NCBI RefSeq assembly: GCF_001969855.1
Contig: NZ_MRBL01000020.1
Coordinates: 78,305-142,304 of the forward strand
Reading direction: 5' to 3'
Source of the DNA: Bacillus haynesii
GTDB lineage: Bacteria; Bacillota; Bacilli; Bacillales; Bacillaceae
DNA: 64,000 nt
The position numbers and the translations under genes are program-made. Every line of letters starts with the position of its first letter. Position 1 is the first letter of the stretch. Below the pieces are notes generated by a model. The model ran no database searches, was not told the DNA's origin, and worked only from the letters and a program-made list of their open reading frames with translations. Of the stretch, positions 1 through 6,924 are shown one piece after another.

Positions 1-37
1 GACTTGTAAAAACATTTGGGACTGAAGGAGACAACTT

Positions 38-151
38 ATGGATGCGGAAATGAGAGGCAAACCCATTGTAACTGGGAAAGATGTCGAAAGGTTCCTAAAG
101 AACGTAATAACAGAAAAGTTGAAACCTGGAGAGCACAAAGAAAAAAGTTAA
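38..151 (+). CDS. small hypothetical protein (37 aa)
   Basis: A short reading frame starts at an ATG preceded by AAGGAG seven bases upstream, which is the main evidence that it is real. The product is a 37-residue, charged, Lys/Glu-rich peptide (begins MDAEMRGKPIVTGKDVERF) with no signal peptide or membrane segment. I do not recognise the family. A longer frame that overlaps it (16-201) has no good ribosome site and looks like a shadow. It may be the last gene of an operon that begins left of the window. It lies in the AT-rich accessory part of the window. Confidence 0.5.
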   Translation: MDAEMRGKPIVTGKDVERFLKNVITEKLKPGEHKEKS

Positions 152-282
152 TTCAAAAAGCATCCGCAGCAATTTCACAATCAACATGGAACAGCATTTA
201 AGATGTTAAGCGAAAATGAAGCACTTCCCTCCAACCGAACTACTTGAACTACACTCCCCTACTTTTCAGTGGGGTATGGCTT

Positions 283-585
283 TTATATTTGATCTAGGAT
301 CTTTAATAGTTCCGCATCATTAATTTTAAAAACTATAAATTGAATATAATCAATTTTGTTTGTGTCAGGGAAATTTAAAGTGGTTATAGTAAAGTTTGTA
401 GCGTGTTTTCCTAACAGTCCAGCAATACGCAAGGCGACATCTACATTTTCAAAATCAATATCAAAAGCTACAAATTCTTGATACTCTTGATTCACGTAAT
501 AGTTCTTTATTTTTGTATCCTTTGGATTTGAAGGATTTGACGCAGAATTAAGAAGTTTCTTGAATTTCTTAGGATCGAAGTTCAT
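283..585 (-). CDS. hypothetical protein (about 100 aa)
   Basis: This is an open frame of about 100 residues on the minus strand with GGAGG upstream. Either the ATG at 585 (10-base spacing) or the TTG directly before it at 588 (7-base spacing) could be the start. The N-terminal third is Lys/Asn/Ser-rich (FDPKKFKKLLNSASNPSNPK). The rest alternates hydrophobic and polar residues like a small alpha/beta fold (EFVAFDIDFENVDVALRIAG). There is no signal peptide or membrane segment. The family is not recognised. It is transcribed away from the membrane-protein pair that starts at 719 and is AT-rich like its neighbours. Confidence 0.6.
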   Translation of the reverse strand: MNFDPKKFKKLLNSASNPSNPKDTKIKNYYVNQEYQEFVAFDIDFENVDVALRIAGLLGKHATNFTITTLNFPDTNKIDYIQFIVFKINDAELLKILDQI

Positions 586-673
586 CAATGTTCAACCTCC
601 AATATTTTGGTATTTGAAGTATAGCACAGCCTTCAACCAACGGGCTCTTATTAAGATCATTCTCCCCCTCCCC

Positions 674-702
674 TTTAAAATTTTCCACATTTACCCGATA
701 AT
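674..702 (+). promoter_or_regulatory. SigA-like promoter of the first membrane-module gene
   Basis: TTTAAA (674-679) and GATAAT (697-702) are separated by exactly 17 bases. The same arrangement, with most of the spacer conserved, recurs in front of the paralogous gene at 1790. The conservation between two copies supports function even though the -35 box is poor. Confidence 0.55.
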
Positions 703-718
703 AGGATCGAGGTGAATA

Positions 719-1693
719 TTGGTAGAATTTAGTGAAATCGTAAAACATCAGCTTACAACGACGGGGTTAAGAAAATTAACCAAGTTCATTCGAAAGGAGT
801 TTCCGGCAAAAGGGCAACCCCATTCTGAACAAATGAAAAAGTATGAAGCTCTTAAAAAGTTAAGTCATAATGATCTCTCCTTTGGAATAGCTCGGATGGT
901 ACGAATTGAATCAAGTTTTGACCATTCGAAATTTGCTGGACTTTTTGTTTTAATAATAGGTTCATTGCTTGGTGCATTTAAATTTATGTTAATCGATAAT
1001 CCACTACCTCTTGGAGGAGAAGTTTATTTTACATTCACAGTGTTTGCAGTTTCATTGATTTTTATTGGTGTTGGATTGGATAAAAGAGATATGATAACAG
1101 CAAATTACTTTAAAGAGTTACTTGAGCAGGCAAAGGCTGATAAAGGGAATGGAAAAGAGAATGAAAAGGACAACCCTATTTCCCAAATAAGGCCTAACAA
1201 TCGAATTGAAGTAAAGATCTCAAATTTATTGCCTTTTTGGAAAAAGAATAATTTTTATATAAAAGAAGCAAAAAATTTAGAGGAAATCTTACTTGAATGG
1301 TCTAACAAAGAATTGGCTTTCTACATAAGTGACTATTTTGGTTATTGGTCATCTAAAAATAAAAAAGCTGAAATGAAACGTATTAGGGGCTTAGATTTGG
1401 ATACTGTTATTTTGGCTATTGCAAGATTGAAGAATATCGAAGAGTATACTGATAATTCAAAGATTATTCCAGGTCTAGCAACGGTAACCACCTTCTTTGC
1501 ACCTTCACTCATACAGTACTTTGCCTATGGGAAGCTTACTTATTTTTCAGTCATAGTTGGATTTATTATTTCTTTGGTGACCCTTTATGTGTTTAGTGTG
1601 AAAGTTGATTTTGGAAGGACATATCGAGCAAACGCAGTTCAATTTAGAAGCTTATTGGAGCAAGTGAAATCTGAAATGGAGAAGGCGTCCTGA
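719..1693 (+). CDS. membrane protein with two copies of an unrecognised module
   Basis: This 324-residue protein starts at TTG with GAGGTG five bases upstream. It contains two copies of one layout. Each has an amphipathic N-terminal stretch, an I-A-R-hydrophobic-(R/K)-I/N-E motif, a pair of membrane helices and a C-terminal helix ending in LLEQ-K. Copy 1 covers about residues 1-140 (KFIRKEFP, RIESSFDHSK, helices about 75-95 and 104-122). Copy 2 covers about 185-324 (IARLKNIEEYTDNSK, helices about 250-272 and 276-295). A Lys/Glu/Asn-rich linker joins them. The neighbour at 1790-2248 is a third, single copy. Function is unknown; I see no enzymatic motif. A hairpin terminator overlaps the stop codon, so it is probably its own transcription unit. 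Confidence 0.75.
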   Translation: MVEFSEIVKHQLTTTGLRKLTKFIRKEFPAKGQPHSEQMKKYEALKKLSHNDLSFGIARMVRIESSFDHSKFAGLFVLIIGSLLGAFKFMLIDNPLPLGGEVYFTFTVFAVSLIFIGVGLDKRDMITANYFKELLEQAKADKGNGKENEKDNPISQIRPNNRIEVKISNLLPFWKKNNFYIKEAKNLEEILLEWSNKELAFYISDYFGYWSSKNKKAEMKRIRGLDLDTVILAIARLKNIEEYTDNSKIIPGLATVTTFFAPSLIQYFAYGKLTYFSVIVGFIISLVTLYVFSVKVDFGRTYRANAVQFRSLLEQVKSEMEKAS

Positions 1694-1712
1694 TGGATGT
1701 CTTTTTTATTTT
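1682..1712 (+). terminator. rho-independent terminator overlapping the stop codon
   Basis: GGCGTCC, a TGAT loop and GGATGTC form a seven-pair stem with two G-U pairs, followed by TTTTTT. The TGA stop of the 719-1693 gene lies in the loop region. Confidence 0.7.
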
Positions 1713-1740
1713 GGGGATATAGGGCGTTCCCTCCCTCCTC

Positions 1741-1769
1741 TTTAAAATTTTCCATTTATGTACGATAAT
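1741..1769 (+). promoter_or_regulatory. SigA-like promoter of the second membrane-module gene
   Basis: TTTAAA (1741-1746), a 17-base spacer and GATAAT (1764-1769). The bases ATTTTCCA and the downstream GAGGTGA ribosome site match the copy upstream of 719, so the promoter was duplicated with the gene. Confidence 0.55.
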
Positions 1770-1789
1770 CACTTTGAGGTGATTTTGCA

Positions 1790-2248
1790 ATGAGTGCTGA
1801 TGAATATTATAAAAAATATTTAGAAGAGAGTTTAATTAAGCTAAAAACTCCAGAACTCATAAAATTTATTAAAAGAGAATTTCCTGAAGAGGTGACTTAT
1901 AACCATGAGGTTCACCAAAAGAAAATTGAAATTTTGAAATCCCTATCTACAACAGACTTATCGGCAGCTAGCGCCAGATTGTCTAGAATTGAGCGAAAGT
2001 TTGATCATACTAAATTATGGACTATCGGCGCTGTTTTTATTGGTACAGCTCTTGTTAATTTACAAATCTTATTTAAAGTAAACCTCACAAAAATTTCCGA
2101 GGAAAATTATATTAATTGTTTATTGTATGGTATTGCTGCCTTAACAGTGTGTTATATCATGTATAGGGGCATCAGAAAGGATAAGAAAATATCAGATACA
2201 GTAGCATATTTAAAGGACTTGATTGAACATGTTAAATCAGATAAGTAA
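1790..2248 (+). CDS. membrane protein with one copy of the same module
   Basis: This 152-residue protein has an ATG start and GAGGTGAT six bases upstream. It is a single-module paralogue of the preceding gene. It shares KFIKREFP near residue 25, the IERKFDHTK motif near residue 70, two membrane helices (about 77-97 and 105-125) and a C-terminal YLKDLIEHVK helix matching YFKELLEQAK in the neighbour. Both termini are predicted on the same side of the membrane, with positive charge there. It has its own promoter and terminator, so the two paralogues are tandem but separately transcribed units. Function is unknown; no catalytic motif is visible. Confidence 0.75.
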   Translation: MSADEYYKKYLEESLIKLKTPELIKFIKREFPEEVTYNHEVHQKKIEILKSLSTTDLSAASARLSRIERKFDHTKLWTIGAVFIGTALVNLQILFKVNLTKISEENYINCLLYGIAALTVCYIMYRGIRKDKKISDTVAYLKDLIEHVKSDK

Positions 2249-2265
2249 CATTTTAAGCTGAAAAG

Positions 2266-2298
2266 AAAAGGCATCTTAATGGTGTCTTTTTATTTTTG
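2266..2298 (+). terminator. terminator of the single-module membrane gene
   Basis: GGCATC, TTAAT loop and GGTGTC form a short stem with G-U pairs, followed by TTTTTATTTTTG, 20 bases after the stop codon. Confidence 0.6.
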
Positions 2299-2350
2299 AA
2301 GTTGCAAATGAAAAACATTGCATCAGAAAAAGTATGTCAGGATAGAACTA

Positions 2351-2375
2351 AAAAAAGCAGGCCGCCCACCTGCTT
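2351..2375 (-). terminator. terminator of the small membrane protein gene
   Basis: Reading the minus strand, AAGCAGG and CCTGCTT pair around a seven-base GTGGGCG loop and are followed by a run of T. It overlaps the stop codon of the gene ending at 2374. Confidence 0.65.
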
Positions 2376-2712
2376 AATCTGTCTTAGCTTTCTTCCATCT
2401 ACTCTTAATCATCACCATGAACAAAATATGAAACAATACAACGATGATATTATACTTAGGGTCAATTTTTAAAAAGACAGTATTAAAAGTCATCACTAGA
2501 ATCATGAGGAGTGTTGCAATCCACCATATAACTTCATATTTTTTATCACCCTGCTCTTGGCTCTTCTTACGTTTAACCAGGTCAAAAATCAAACAAGCAG
2601 CCACAAAAACCACTAAAACAAATGTTGTCACAGGGAAAGAAAAGTTTGATTTGACGTTATACATTATAACCGCCCCTAAAGCCCCGAATATAAAACTAAT
2701 AAGTAATCTCAT
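2374..2712 (-). CDS. small membrane protein of unknown function
   Basis: The product is about 112 residues, starting at the ATG at 2712, which has AAAGGTAGGA eight bases upstream. A GTG ten codons earlier has no clear ribosome site. Four membrane segments are likely: LLISFIFGALGAVIMY, TTFVLVVFVAACLIFDLV, VIWWIATLLMILVMTF and IIVVLFHILFMVMI. A Lys-rich loop (KRKKSQEQGDKK) lies in the middle and a basic tail at the end. I recognise no family. It diverges from the small gene at 2806 and shares its AT-rich composition. Confidence 0.7.
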   Translation of the reverse strand: MRLLISFIFGALGAVIMYNVKSNFSFPVTTFVLVVFVAACLIFDLVKRKKSQEQGDKKYEVIWWIATLLMILVMTFNTVFLKIDPKYNIIVVLFHILFMVMIKSRWKKAKTD

Positions 2713-2805
2713 CGTTAATATCCTACCTTTCTTAATTTTCACATTAATTTGCTGGGATAAAGTTTATGAACAAGAATAATATACCAAAGAAAAGGTGAAA
2801 AACCC

Positions 2806-2982
2806 ATGAACAAAAGTGAAGTTTTAGAAATATTCGAGGAGGTTCTTGAAGAGTGGTTTTCTGCTGAATTGATTCTTTTAAGCCAAGGTGGTGATGGTAC
2901 TGCTAACCTTGAAATGAAAAAAGAATTGTATAGGGAGCGTTTTATTGAGGCGTTAGAAGCGACACTCGTTAGCATTATCTAA
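2806..2982 (+). CDS. small acidic helical protein (58 aa)
   Basis: The frame starts at ATG with AAAGGTG nine bases upstream and runs 58 codons to TAA. The product is Glu/Leu-rich and reads as two amphipathic helices (SEVLEIFEEVLEEWFSAELI and MKKELYRERFIEALEATLV) joined by a short QGGDGTANL turn. The opposite strand is also open here (2739-2975), but that frame has no ribosome site, so I prefer this one. Family and function are unknown. Its size and helical pattern would fit a small adaptor, antitoxin or phage-type protein; that is speculation. Confidence 0.55.
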   Translation: MNKSEVLEIFEEVLEEWFSAELILLSQGGDGTANLEMKKELYRERFIEALEATLVSII

Positions 2983-3010
2983 ACATTTTTCGATATCTGC
3001 CTTCAAAGAT

Positions 3011-3036
3011 AAAAAGGTTGCCCTGGTAAGGCAACC
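3011..3036 (-). terminator. terminator of the secreted protein / small peptide unit
   Basis: On the minus strand, GGTTGCC and GGCAACC form a perfect seven-pair stem around a seven-base loop, followed by TTTTTA. It lies 57 bases after the stop of the 36-residue peptide gene. Confidence 0.75.
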
Positions 3037-3093
3037 GATTGAGTGCTTTAAATGCTACCATTTGTCTATTAGATCTTGCGAAATGGAACTTCT

Positions 3094-3204
3094 TCAATTT
3101 TTTTGAGCGTTTCTTTTAAGAAATATCTTTCTGAATAAAAAGACTAACCCAATCAAACATAAGATGGTGATAATACTTCCTGGAATTCCAAAACTACTTA
3201 GCAT
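3094..3204 (-). CDS. 36-residue single-pass membrane peptide
   Basis: This reading frame sits between the secreted-protein gene (stop at 3237) and a strong terminator (3011-3036). It has AAAGGAG upstream of an ATG. The product has one hydrophobic helix (about residues 5-24: FGIPGSIITILCLIGLVFLF) and a strongly basic tail (RKIFLKRNAQK). The N-terminus resembles the start of TatA-type proteins (F-G-I-P-G), but the conserved FGP hinge and amphipathic helix of TatA are absent. Being in the same unit as a secreted protein, it could be an immunity, export-helper or toxin peptide. No function can be assigned from sequence. Confidence 0.5.
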   Translation of the reverse strand: MLSSFGIPGSIITILCLIGLVFLFRKIFLKRNAQKN

Positions 3205-3236
3205 ATTATAGATTCTCCTTTTATATAAGTACTAAC

Positions 3237-3899
3237 TTAATTTGGGTTTACCGTAAAAGTGCCGCCTTTATGATTAACAGTAACGGTACACCATGTTGAA
3301 GCATAAACTACAACCGCAGAATATCTCTTAGTTGCAGAGAGTGTGGTATTTTTCCCAGAAGTTGAAATTGATCCCGAGTATACTTTACCAACACCTCCGC
3401 TCCCTACTAATCCATAAGCATTGTGAAAAACTTCAGTTTTTACAGAAGTTACTTTACTGGCACCTGCAGTTGTACTTGTCTTCAGGTTAGAAGCACCGAA
3501 ACTTTGATTTATCAAATTTTGAATATCGTCTTTAATGTTTCCGCTTACTTTTACTGTAACACCATTGGATGTTTTAGAGCCAGAAATGTATTTTGTAGCA
3601 AGTATATTTACATCTTCAGGATTGGCTGGGGATGCATACATTTCAACAAAAGCTTGATCTTTTAATGAGAATTCTTCTCCGATATTGTATTCTCGATCAA
3701 TTCTTTCAAAGTTCGAAACTATTTCTTCTTGAGACAAGTTTGTCATCTTTTCTTTATACGCTTGTTTTTGTTCTTCCACCGTTTGGCTTGAATAATCTTC
3801 TTTTGAATCCTTTGAAACAGCATTGGTTGTGTTACTAAATGTGAAACCCAAAGTTAAAACAAGTGGCATACCTAAAAATAAGAGTTTCTTTGCTAACAA
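3237..3899 (-). CDS. secreted protein of unknown function
   Basis: The 220-residue product starts at TTG with AAGGGGG seven bases upstream. A typical Sec signal peptide (AKKLLFLGMPLVLTLGFTFSN) ends at an A-V-S junction near residue 28. The mature N-terminal half is charged and helical (EEQKQAYKEKMTNLSQEEIVSN). The C-terminal half (about 105-220) is rich in Ser/Thr/Gly/Val with beta-strand character and one Cys (STWCTVTVNHKGG). There is no lipobox, LPxTG anchor or recognised catalytic motif. It is followed 32 bases later by a tiny membrane peptide gene before a terminator, so the two are probably co-transcribed. A secreted effector or bacteriocin-like protein is possible, but the sequence does not show it. 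Confidence 0.75.
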   Translation of the reverse strand: MLAKKLLFLGMPLVLTLGFTFSNTTNAVSKDSKEDYSSQTVEEQKQAYKEKMTNLSQEEIVSNFERIDREYNIGEEFSLKDQAFVEMYASPANPEDVNILATKYISGSKTSNGVTVKVSGNIKDDIQNLINQSFGASNLKTSTTAGASKVTSVKTEVFHNAYGLVGSGGVGKVYSGSISTSGKNTTLSATKRYSAVVVYASTWCTVTVNHKGGTFTVNPN

Positions 3900-4563
3900 A
3901 TGAAATTCCCCCTTACTAGATATTATTTGTGACTAAAAAAATGATATCATAGTAAAGGAGAATTTCATGTAAAGTTTTTGTAAATTTGCTTGTTAATCCC
4001 TGGCGACTCTATCCCCTGACGCGCTATAGAAGAAGTCAATTGCGCTACACTTAAACTCCCTGTGCTTAAACACATTCTTTTACTAGTTGGCTTCATTTTT
4101 ATTAATGATTGTCTCTGAGTGTTTACTCTACTGTAGATGAATGTTAAACAGATCATAGGTTTGACGGGTTAATCTCCTCTCCCCCTTCCCTTCTGCTCAA
4201 GATACATGAAGAATGGTATGGTATTCACTTTTTTGAAATAGTGTTAGATTAAACAGACTGCTTAAAAAGGCAACTCCATATAATATGAGTTTACACATCA
4301 TATAAAATTTGTTTCACTGAAGGTTCTAAATCACGAAGCTCTTCAAATCATGACAAAGACTTTTTAATACAACTTTATATTACCATGGCTCGTAAAATCC
4401 TCGAGTTTAATTAAACCTCTATCCAAGAAGTTTTCTATTACGGTTCCAACTCAAAACAAACACTGTTTAATAAATTCTTTCTTCGAAAAGTATATTTAAA
4501 TTACACATTCAAAAATCTAATCTTGTGAACAACATCACCCATTGCTGTGGTAGCTTCCAATAC
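3900..4563. other. gene-poor AT-rich stretch
   Basis: I find no gene with a credible ribosome site here. A minus-strand frame at 3965-4156 and scraps such as the plus-strand stretch near 4425-4530 could be decayed coding sequence but lack starts. The first 50 bases hold the promoter of the secreted-protein gene, including the palindrome ATGATATCAT. The stretch marks the edge between the accessory region and the ordinary chromosome. Confidence 0.4.
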
Positions 4564-4602
4564 AAAAAGAATAGGATAAGCAGAACTGATCACTGCTCAC
4601 CT
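4564..4602 (-). terminator. terminator of the PRD regulator gene
   Basis: On the minus strand, AGAATGGGAT...GAGCAG pairs with CTGCTTATCCTATTCT with small bulges, followed by TTTTTG. It lies about 80 bases beyond the stop at 4682. Confidence 0.65.
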
Positions 4603-4681
4603 ATCCCATTCTGTTGCCATTTATCATGTGCAAATCGATATTTTCTTGAATTTTAATGAAGGTCAGGGCGCCGCTCCGCTT

Positions 4682-6625
4682 TTAATAATCCAAATAAGAT
4701 AAGAACTTCATCACATTTGTTTCTTTCGTCAGCTTTTGGATGAAAGCCGGCTGCTCGCTTAAGGTGGACAGCTCTTGAAACAATTGTTTTGTCATGTTTT
4801 GATCCTCATGTTTGACAGCCAGCATAAAGACGAGCGATACTTTTTCAGAGCCCCAGTCAAGCGGCTGTTTTAATGTGGCGATCGCAATGGCTGACTGCTT
4901 AATCAATTTAGCATTCGCGTGGGGAATGGCGATGCCCGCACCGATGTTTGTCGCCGACATTTTTTCTCTCATGACGGCGTGTACAGCATATTCTTTTTCC
5001 ACATAGCCTTTCTCATATAAAGCCATTGCCAGCTGTTCAATCAGCTTGTAGCGGTGTTCTGACTCTTGCTGCAAGAAAACGAGAAAAGGAGTCGTGTCGT
5101 TCAGCACCTTAAACGTTTTTTGTTTTTGGCGGTACGATTCACCGAGCTGATCCATAAAATCGCCTAGCTTTTTCTCATCAGCTGACTCGAGCAGCGGTGA
5201 TACAACAATATGGGGAATTGATAAATCCTCCAGGCTGACCGTTGATATGACAAGCTCGATATCTTCATGTCGCGCAGTATAGTCCGCCAAATCAGCTTTC
5301 GCGATGCAGTCCATCACGGCAATTTGGTGGAATTTCCGTTCGATTTTTGTCCGCAGCAGCTGTGACATCCCGATGCCCATGTGACAGACGATGATCGCTT
5401 TTTTATGCTTGTCTTTTCCATAGCTGAAGCGTTCGATCGCCGCTTGGAAATGCAATGTCAGATAGGCGGCTTCTTCCTCGGGAATCGAAAGTGAAAATGT
5501 TTGGTTGATGTCTTCAAGAACATCAATGACAATATGAAACAGATAAGGGTACATTTTTTTGATATCGTTGAGCATCGGATTTGATACGGAAAGATCATAG
5601 CTCAGCCGGTTTAAAACGGTATTTAGGTGAACTTTCAACCCGTTGATCAAAACACGGTCCTCGCGGAAATCCATCATTTTCAACTCTGATACGCGTTTGA
5701 TTAAATATTCGACAACCTTTGGAAGCAAAGGGTTTTCCAGTCCGCTCTCCCCTTCTTTCCCAAATGGGTAACGAACTTTTCCGCCTAATATATGCAATGT
5801 TAAATAGACGGCTTCTTCTTCAGGAAAGCGGATCGCAAAAACCGCTTCCAGCCGTTTTAAACACGCATACGTCCACTGAAATTCTTTTTTCTTTTTGACT
5901 GCATCTATTTCCCCCGGCGAAATGGTGATCGGCTGTTTCATTTTGATGCGGCGGATCATCAGCAGTGTATGCAATAGTAAATTTTCGAACGTTTCATCAG
6001 TGAAATATAAAGAATGGCGCTTTTGTAATGATCTGATCTCACTTTTAACAAATTCCACTTCGTGACTTAAAAATTGGCTTTTAATAAATCGGCTTGTAAA
6101 CTCCGGGTTGTCAATCAACTCCGAGATGCGCGCCAACGCTTTTCTCTTATTTTTTTCACTTCCTTCGATCTTTAAACCGAGGCGCTGCTTGGACACCAGT
6201 GTGAGGCCAAACCGCTTAAGCCAAACTTCGATTTTATTCAAATCTCTTTTGATGGAAGACTTATTCAAGAAGTGCTCGGCAGCCATTTCTTTTGCGGAAA
6301 CCGGCTTTGGATTCATTAATAACTGATAAGCGATTTGCAGTATTCTTTCTTCATCAGATTGCTGCTTTGCGGCGTGATGTTGGGTATATAATTGCCGGCT
6401 TAAACGGGCCCTTTCATGATCTTCGATATTCAAATAAACGCCCAGTCCCGGTTTGCGAATCAATTGAGCATGAGAATGCTGATTGAGATAATCCTCAATC
6501 GTTTTCAGATCATTTCTGATCGTTTTTTCAGAACACTTTACCCTGTCTGCGAAATCTTGTACGACTAAATAGTCATCAGGTTCAGATAACAACAGATTCA
6601 GAATGTCTTTTTGCCTCATATTCAT
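4682..6625 (-). CDS. PRD-containing transcriptional regulator with PTS EIIB and EIIA domains
   Basis: This is a regulator of the LicR/MtlR/ManR type, about 647 residues, starting at the ATG at 6625 with GGTGAGAGAG upstream. The frame stays open 85 codons further without a credible start. An N-terminal helix-turn-helix (QKDILNLLLSEPDDYLVV; SEKTIRNDLKTIEDYL) is followed by a second HTH region, two PRD domains (each with the EEAVYLTLH or EEAAYLTLH motif), a GatB-like EIIB domain with Cys414 (IVCHMGIGMSQ) and a C-terminal EIIA domain with His569 (GIAIPHANAKL). In this family, EI/HPr and a cognate EII phosphorylate these sites to control activity. No PTS genes lie next to it, so its target is unknown. 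A cre-like site lies upstream. Confidence 0.85.
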   Translation of the reverse strand: MNMRQKDILNLLLSEPDDYLVVQDFADRVKCSEKTIRNDLKTIEDYLNQHSHAQLIRKPGLGVYLNIEDHERARLSRQLYTQHHAAKQQSDEERILQIAYQLLMNPKPVSAKEMAAEHFLNKSSIKRDLNKIEVWLKRFGLTLVSKQRLGLKIEGSEKNKRKALARISELIDNPEFTSRFIKSQFLSHEVEFVKSEIRSLQKRHSLYFTDETFENLLLHTLLMIRRIKMKQPITISPGEIDAVKKKKEFQWTYACLKRLEAVFAIRFPEEEAVYLTLHILGGKVRYPFGKEGESGLENPLLPKVVEYLIKRVSELKMMDFREDRVLINGLKVHLNTVLNRLSYDLSVSNPMLNDIKKMYPYLFHIVIDVLEDINQTFSLSIPEEEAAYLTLHFQAAIERFSYGKDKHKKAIIVCHMGIGMSQLLRTKIERKFHQIAVMDCIAKADLADYTARHEDIELVISTVSLEDLSIPHIVVSPLLESADEKKLGDFMDQLGESYRQKQKTFKVLNDTTPFLVFLQQESEHRYKLIEQLAMALYEKGYVEKEYAVHAVMREKMSATNIGAGIAIPHANAKLIKQSAIAIATLKQPLDWGSEKVSLVFMLAVKHEDQNMTKQLFQELSTLSEQPAFIQKLTKETNVMKFLSYLDY

Positions 6626-6699
6626 ATCTCTCTCACCTGTTTTTCTATCCTTCCCGTCAATTTCACTCAAAAGAAATGATAGTATAAGTATACTACATA

Positions 6700-6713
6700 C
6701 GTAACCGTTTACA
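6700..6713 (-). promoter_or_regulatory. cre-like CcpA site upstream of the PRD regulator
   Basis: On the minus strand the sequence is TGTAAACGGTTACG, matching the cre consensus TGWNANCGNTNWCA at all but the last base, about 75 bases before the start codon. A short palindrome AGTATA-AG-TATACT (6681-6694) lies between it and the gene. Confidence 0.45.
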
Positions 6714-6878
6714 TTATACAGTGAAATAAAAGGGCCAAAAGTTTCGTTTTTTACCGAAACTTCCGGAAAAAATGCTTTTATCATCAACTCGGAAATTTTT
6801 CTTTTATAGGGATTTTTTACAATAGATGATAGTGAGGGGGGCAGACGGGACAAGTAAAACAGTCGTACGGCCTTGAGC

Positions 6879-6924
6879 AACGTTTAAGGATCAGCGGAGT
6901 TGCTCCCGCCGATCCTTAAACGTT
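6879..6924 (-). terminator. long near-perfect palindrome ending the GntR-ABC operon
   Basis: AACGTTTAAGGATC on one side pairs exactly with GATCCTTAAACGTT on the other, and the stem extends inward with GCGG/CCGC. The palindrome overlaps the stop codon of the permease gene. There is no long T run on the minus strand, so it may act as an mRNA-end stabiliser or as a terminator. Confidence 0.6.

Noticed and set aside
244..275. Possible terminator CCCC...GGGG after the first small gene
   Set aside because: Only four or five base pairs form and no clean T run follows, so I do not list it.
3094..3204. TatA-like identity for the 36-residue peptide
   Set aside because: The F-G-I-P-G start is suggestive, but the FGP hinge and amphipathic helix that define TatA are missing.
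3965..4156. 63-codon minus-strand frame in the gene-poor stretch
   Set aside because: No ribosome site and no recognisable composition; could be decayed coding sequence but nothing supports it.
4425..4530. Short plus-strand stretch that reads like a protein fragment
   Set aside because: It has no start, is preceded by a stop, and matches no family I know.
6626..6880. 85-codon N-terminal extension of the PRD regulator
   Set aside because: No ribosome site; it runs through the promoter region and the cre-like site.
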